Positions 43,516-44,879 of a stretch of DNA of 44,879 nucleotides are shown in pieces. The first letter of the stretch is position 1. Each line of letters opens with the position of its first letter. The translations under genes and the position numbers were made by a program. This DNA comes from Falsiruegeria mediterranea M17 (lineage in GTDB: Bacteria > Pseudomonadota > Alphaproteobacteria > Rhodobacterales > Rhodobacteraceae): contig NZ_ONZG01000021.1 in the NCBI RefSeq assembly GCF_900302455.1, positions 1 to 44,879 on the forward strand. Direction: 5' to 3'. The notes below the pieces were generated by a model, which saw only the letters and a program-made list of their open reading frames with translations, did not search any database and was not told the origin of the DNA.

Positions 43516-44208
43516 ATGCGTTTAACCCTGATACGCCTGAGTGCGGCAGTGATTACCATACTCCTTCCTTCGCTGCTGGCTGCACAGCTCATGGGAACAG
43601 TCAACTTCGACTTTGACTCCGATCAGCTGGATGCCCAAGCCCAGCAGAAAATCCTCGAAATTGCCGAGTCGCTGAAATCGACCGACAGCTACAAACCAAC
43701 AGTAATCGTTGGCTACACAGACGCTGTCGGAGGTTCCTCCTATAATGATAACCTCGGGCTTCGCCGCGCCGAAGCAGTCGCCAACGCGCTTAGGGCCGCA
43801 GGTGTACCAATAGATCGGGTGGGCAAGACCGAAACACGCGGCAAAAACGAGCTTCTGGTCGCCGTCTCTACACCGGAGCGCCTGAACCGTCGCGTCACCG
43901 TAGGTCTTGAGGACATTCTTGCTGCCTGCCGCAGTTATCGTGAGATTCCACTGACACCCTCGGATGTCGGGGACGCCCTGCAAGCTGACCTCGTTACGCG
44001 GGTGCAGGAGGCGGTGAGCTACTACGGCCAACTCACCAGCAACGGCGGCAATGCTTCGGCCTTTCAGATGGCAGGAGCCGCGCGCGCGGATTGCGAGCAG
44101 GCAGTTGGCTTTAACCGGGACGCGGTCCGCAAGGTCGAATATGCCAAAAAGTGCTTTTGTAGTTCGGCGCGAATGCAGGTCGCATTGGGCCTGATCCCGG
44201 CGAACTGA
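43516..44208 (+). CDS. OmpA-family peptidoglycan-binding protein
   Basis: A 230-residue exported protein with a Sec signal (MRLTLIRLSAAVITILLPSL, cleavage about residue 23). An OmpA-like domain begins immediately after (about 28-130): VNFDFDSDQLD, VGYTDAVGG and NLGLRRAEAVANAL, which carry the Asp and Arg expected to bind peptidoglycan. The last 95 residues contain four cysteines (including CRSYRE, CEQAV and CFCSS) and are not part of OmpA; I do not recognise them. A GAGGAA site precedes ATG 43516. Divergent from tolC across 119 bp, so the two may share regulation. It could anchor the secretion apparatus or adhesin to the wall, an inference from position. Confidence 0.88.
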   Translation: MRLTLIRLSAAVITILLPSLLAAQLMGTVNFDFDSDQLDAQAQQKILEIAESLKSTDSYKPTVIVGYTDAVGGSSYNDNLGLRRAEAVANALRAAGVPIDRVGKTETRGKNELLVAVSTPERLNRRVTVGLEDILAACRSYREIPLTPSDVGDALQADLVTRVQEAVSYYGQLTSNGGNASAFQMAGAARADCEQAVGFNRDAVRKVEYAKKCFCSSARMQVALGLIPAN

Positions 44209-44253
44209 TCTACCATTGCTCCATTGTGATGTCCGGGTATCTGAAAAAGCCCC

Positions 44254-44757
44254 GGGGTTATTGCCAAGTTGTTCGCCCGGTTTGAGCACACTATGCCGAC
44301 TCTATGAACATTCCAACAAACATGCCGCGCCTGAAGGGCTTCCGCTTTCCTCGTGACATCATCGCCTATCCCGTTTAGGCGTACCATCATTTCGCACTGA
44401 GCACGGCTAATGTTGAGGATCTGTTGGCGGAGCGAGGCGTGATAGTCAGTCGTGAAGCTATCCGGCTCTGGGTTAATCGCTTTGATCGACATTTCGCCAC
44501 CTGCATAAGGCGCGAACGGCCTGTACCGCGAGAAAGTGGCACTTCGATGAAGTTGTTATTTCAATCCGCGGCGTGAAACATTGGCTTTGGCGGGCCATTG
44601 ATGCGGATGGGAACTTGCCGGATACTCTTGTGCAAACGAGGCGAAGTGCCAGAGCGGCAAAGCGTTTTCTGAATCGGCTGATTGCGCGGTTCCATCAACC
44701 ACGCGTTGCGACAACCAATAAATTGCGCAGTTACATCAAGCCGATAAAGACCTTAGG
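44254..44757 (+). pseudogene. IS6-family transposase remnant
   Basis: From ATG 44304: LKGFRFPRDIIAY, an in-frame TAG at codon 25, then LSTANVEDLLAERGVIVSRE and IRLWVNRFDRHFA. After a frameshift near 44530 comes KWHFDEVVISIRGVKHWLW, the first DDE aspartate region, then AKRFLNRLIARF and LRSYIKPIKTL. This is the standard order of IS6 transposases. The end is cut where an IS5-type sequence begins at about 44757. A degenerate terminal repeat may lie at about 44254. Inactive. Confidence 0.82.
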
Positions 44758-44765
44758 CTCAGGAC

Positions 44766-44879
44766 TCATAACCAGAAAATGACGATTGCAGCGAGAGCGA
44801 TTGCCGACAGGAAGACTTTCGGGCACCGGTCATATCGTGTTGCTACTCGCCGCCAATCCTTCAGCCTCCCGAACATGAT
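44766..44879 (-). mobile_element. IS5-family transposase C-terminus (cut by window edge)
   Basis: Reading leftward from the window end to the TGA at 44768-44766 gives 37 residues including FGRLKDWRRVATRYDRCP and an Ala/Val-rich hydrophobic tail. This is the C-terminus of IS427-group IS5 transposases. It is intact as far as visible and interrupts the IS6-type gene, so it is the younger insertion. Confidence 0.75.

Noticed and set aside
44064-44492. 142-codon minus-strand frame spanning the end of the OmpA-like gene
   Set aside because: Overlaps the OmpA-like gene and the IS6 remnant in antisense, with no supporting features.

Overview
The window looks like accessory DNA from a GC-rich alphaproteobacterium, most likely a marine Rhodobacteraceae (Roseobacter group) member. 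That is an inference from codon use, the TRAP uptake operon, the insertion-sequence families and the pairing of LapB-type exporters with giant VCBS/RTX proteins. There are no rRNA, tRNA or replication genes. The TRAP operon and both secretion loci are separated or flanked by decayed insertion sequences.

Left part (1-6600): a minus-strand catabolic operon reads from about 6356 down to 668. It encodes a Tat-exported TRAP solute-binding protein, small and large TRAP membrane subunits, an amidase, a 66-residue membrane protein and a glyoxylate/hydroxypyruvate-reductase-type dehydrogenase. A last gene, a 3-hydroxyisobutyrate/tartronate-semialdehyde reductase relative, is now a pseudogene that meets the end of an insertion sequence at the window edge. 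Together they suggest import and amide hydrolysis of an organic acid or amide, followed by 2-hydroxy/2-oxo acid chemistry.

Middle-left (6580-23748): after a mosaic of transposase fragments comes a plus-strand type I secretion operon: two ABC half-transporters, a membrane-fusion protein and a 3,907-residue VCBS/cadherin-like protein. The two ABC subunits are both degenerate but in complementary ways. The first has lost Walker A and the catalytic glutamate but keeps a signature-like segment. The second keeps Walker A, Walker B and the H-loop but has lost the signature. I read this as a possible obligate heterodimer with one composite ATP site, the most unusual feature here. Its substrate lacks RTX nonapeptides and ends in an acidic tail.

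Middle-right (23749-43396): a second transposase graveyard (IS110- and IS30-like) precedes a 4,450-residue adhesin with many DGSE-type repeats, RTX nonapeptides and a type I C-terminal domain. Convergent to it lies a conventional tolC / LapB-type ABC / HlyD operon with intact ATPase motifs. Both giant genes carry long, almost identical internal DNA repeats, and the second contains a block with strikingly different codon use, suggesting recombination-driven domain shuffling.

Right end (43516-44879): a divergent OmpA-family gene, then an IS6-family remnant interrupted by an IS5-family element that runs off the window.
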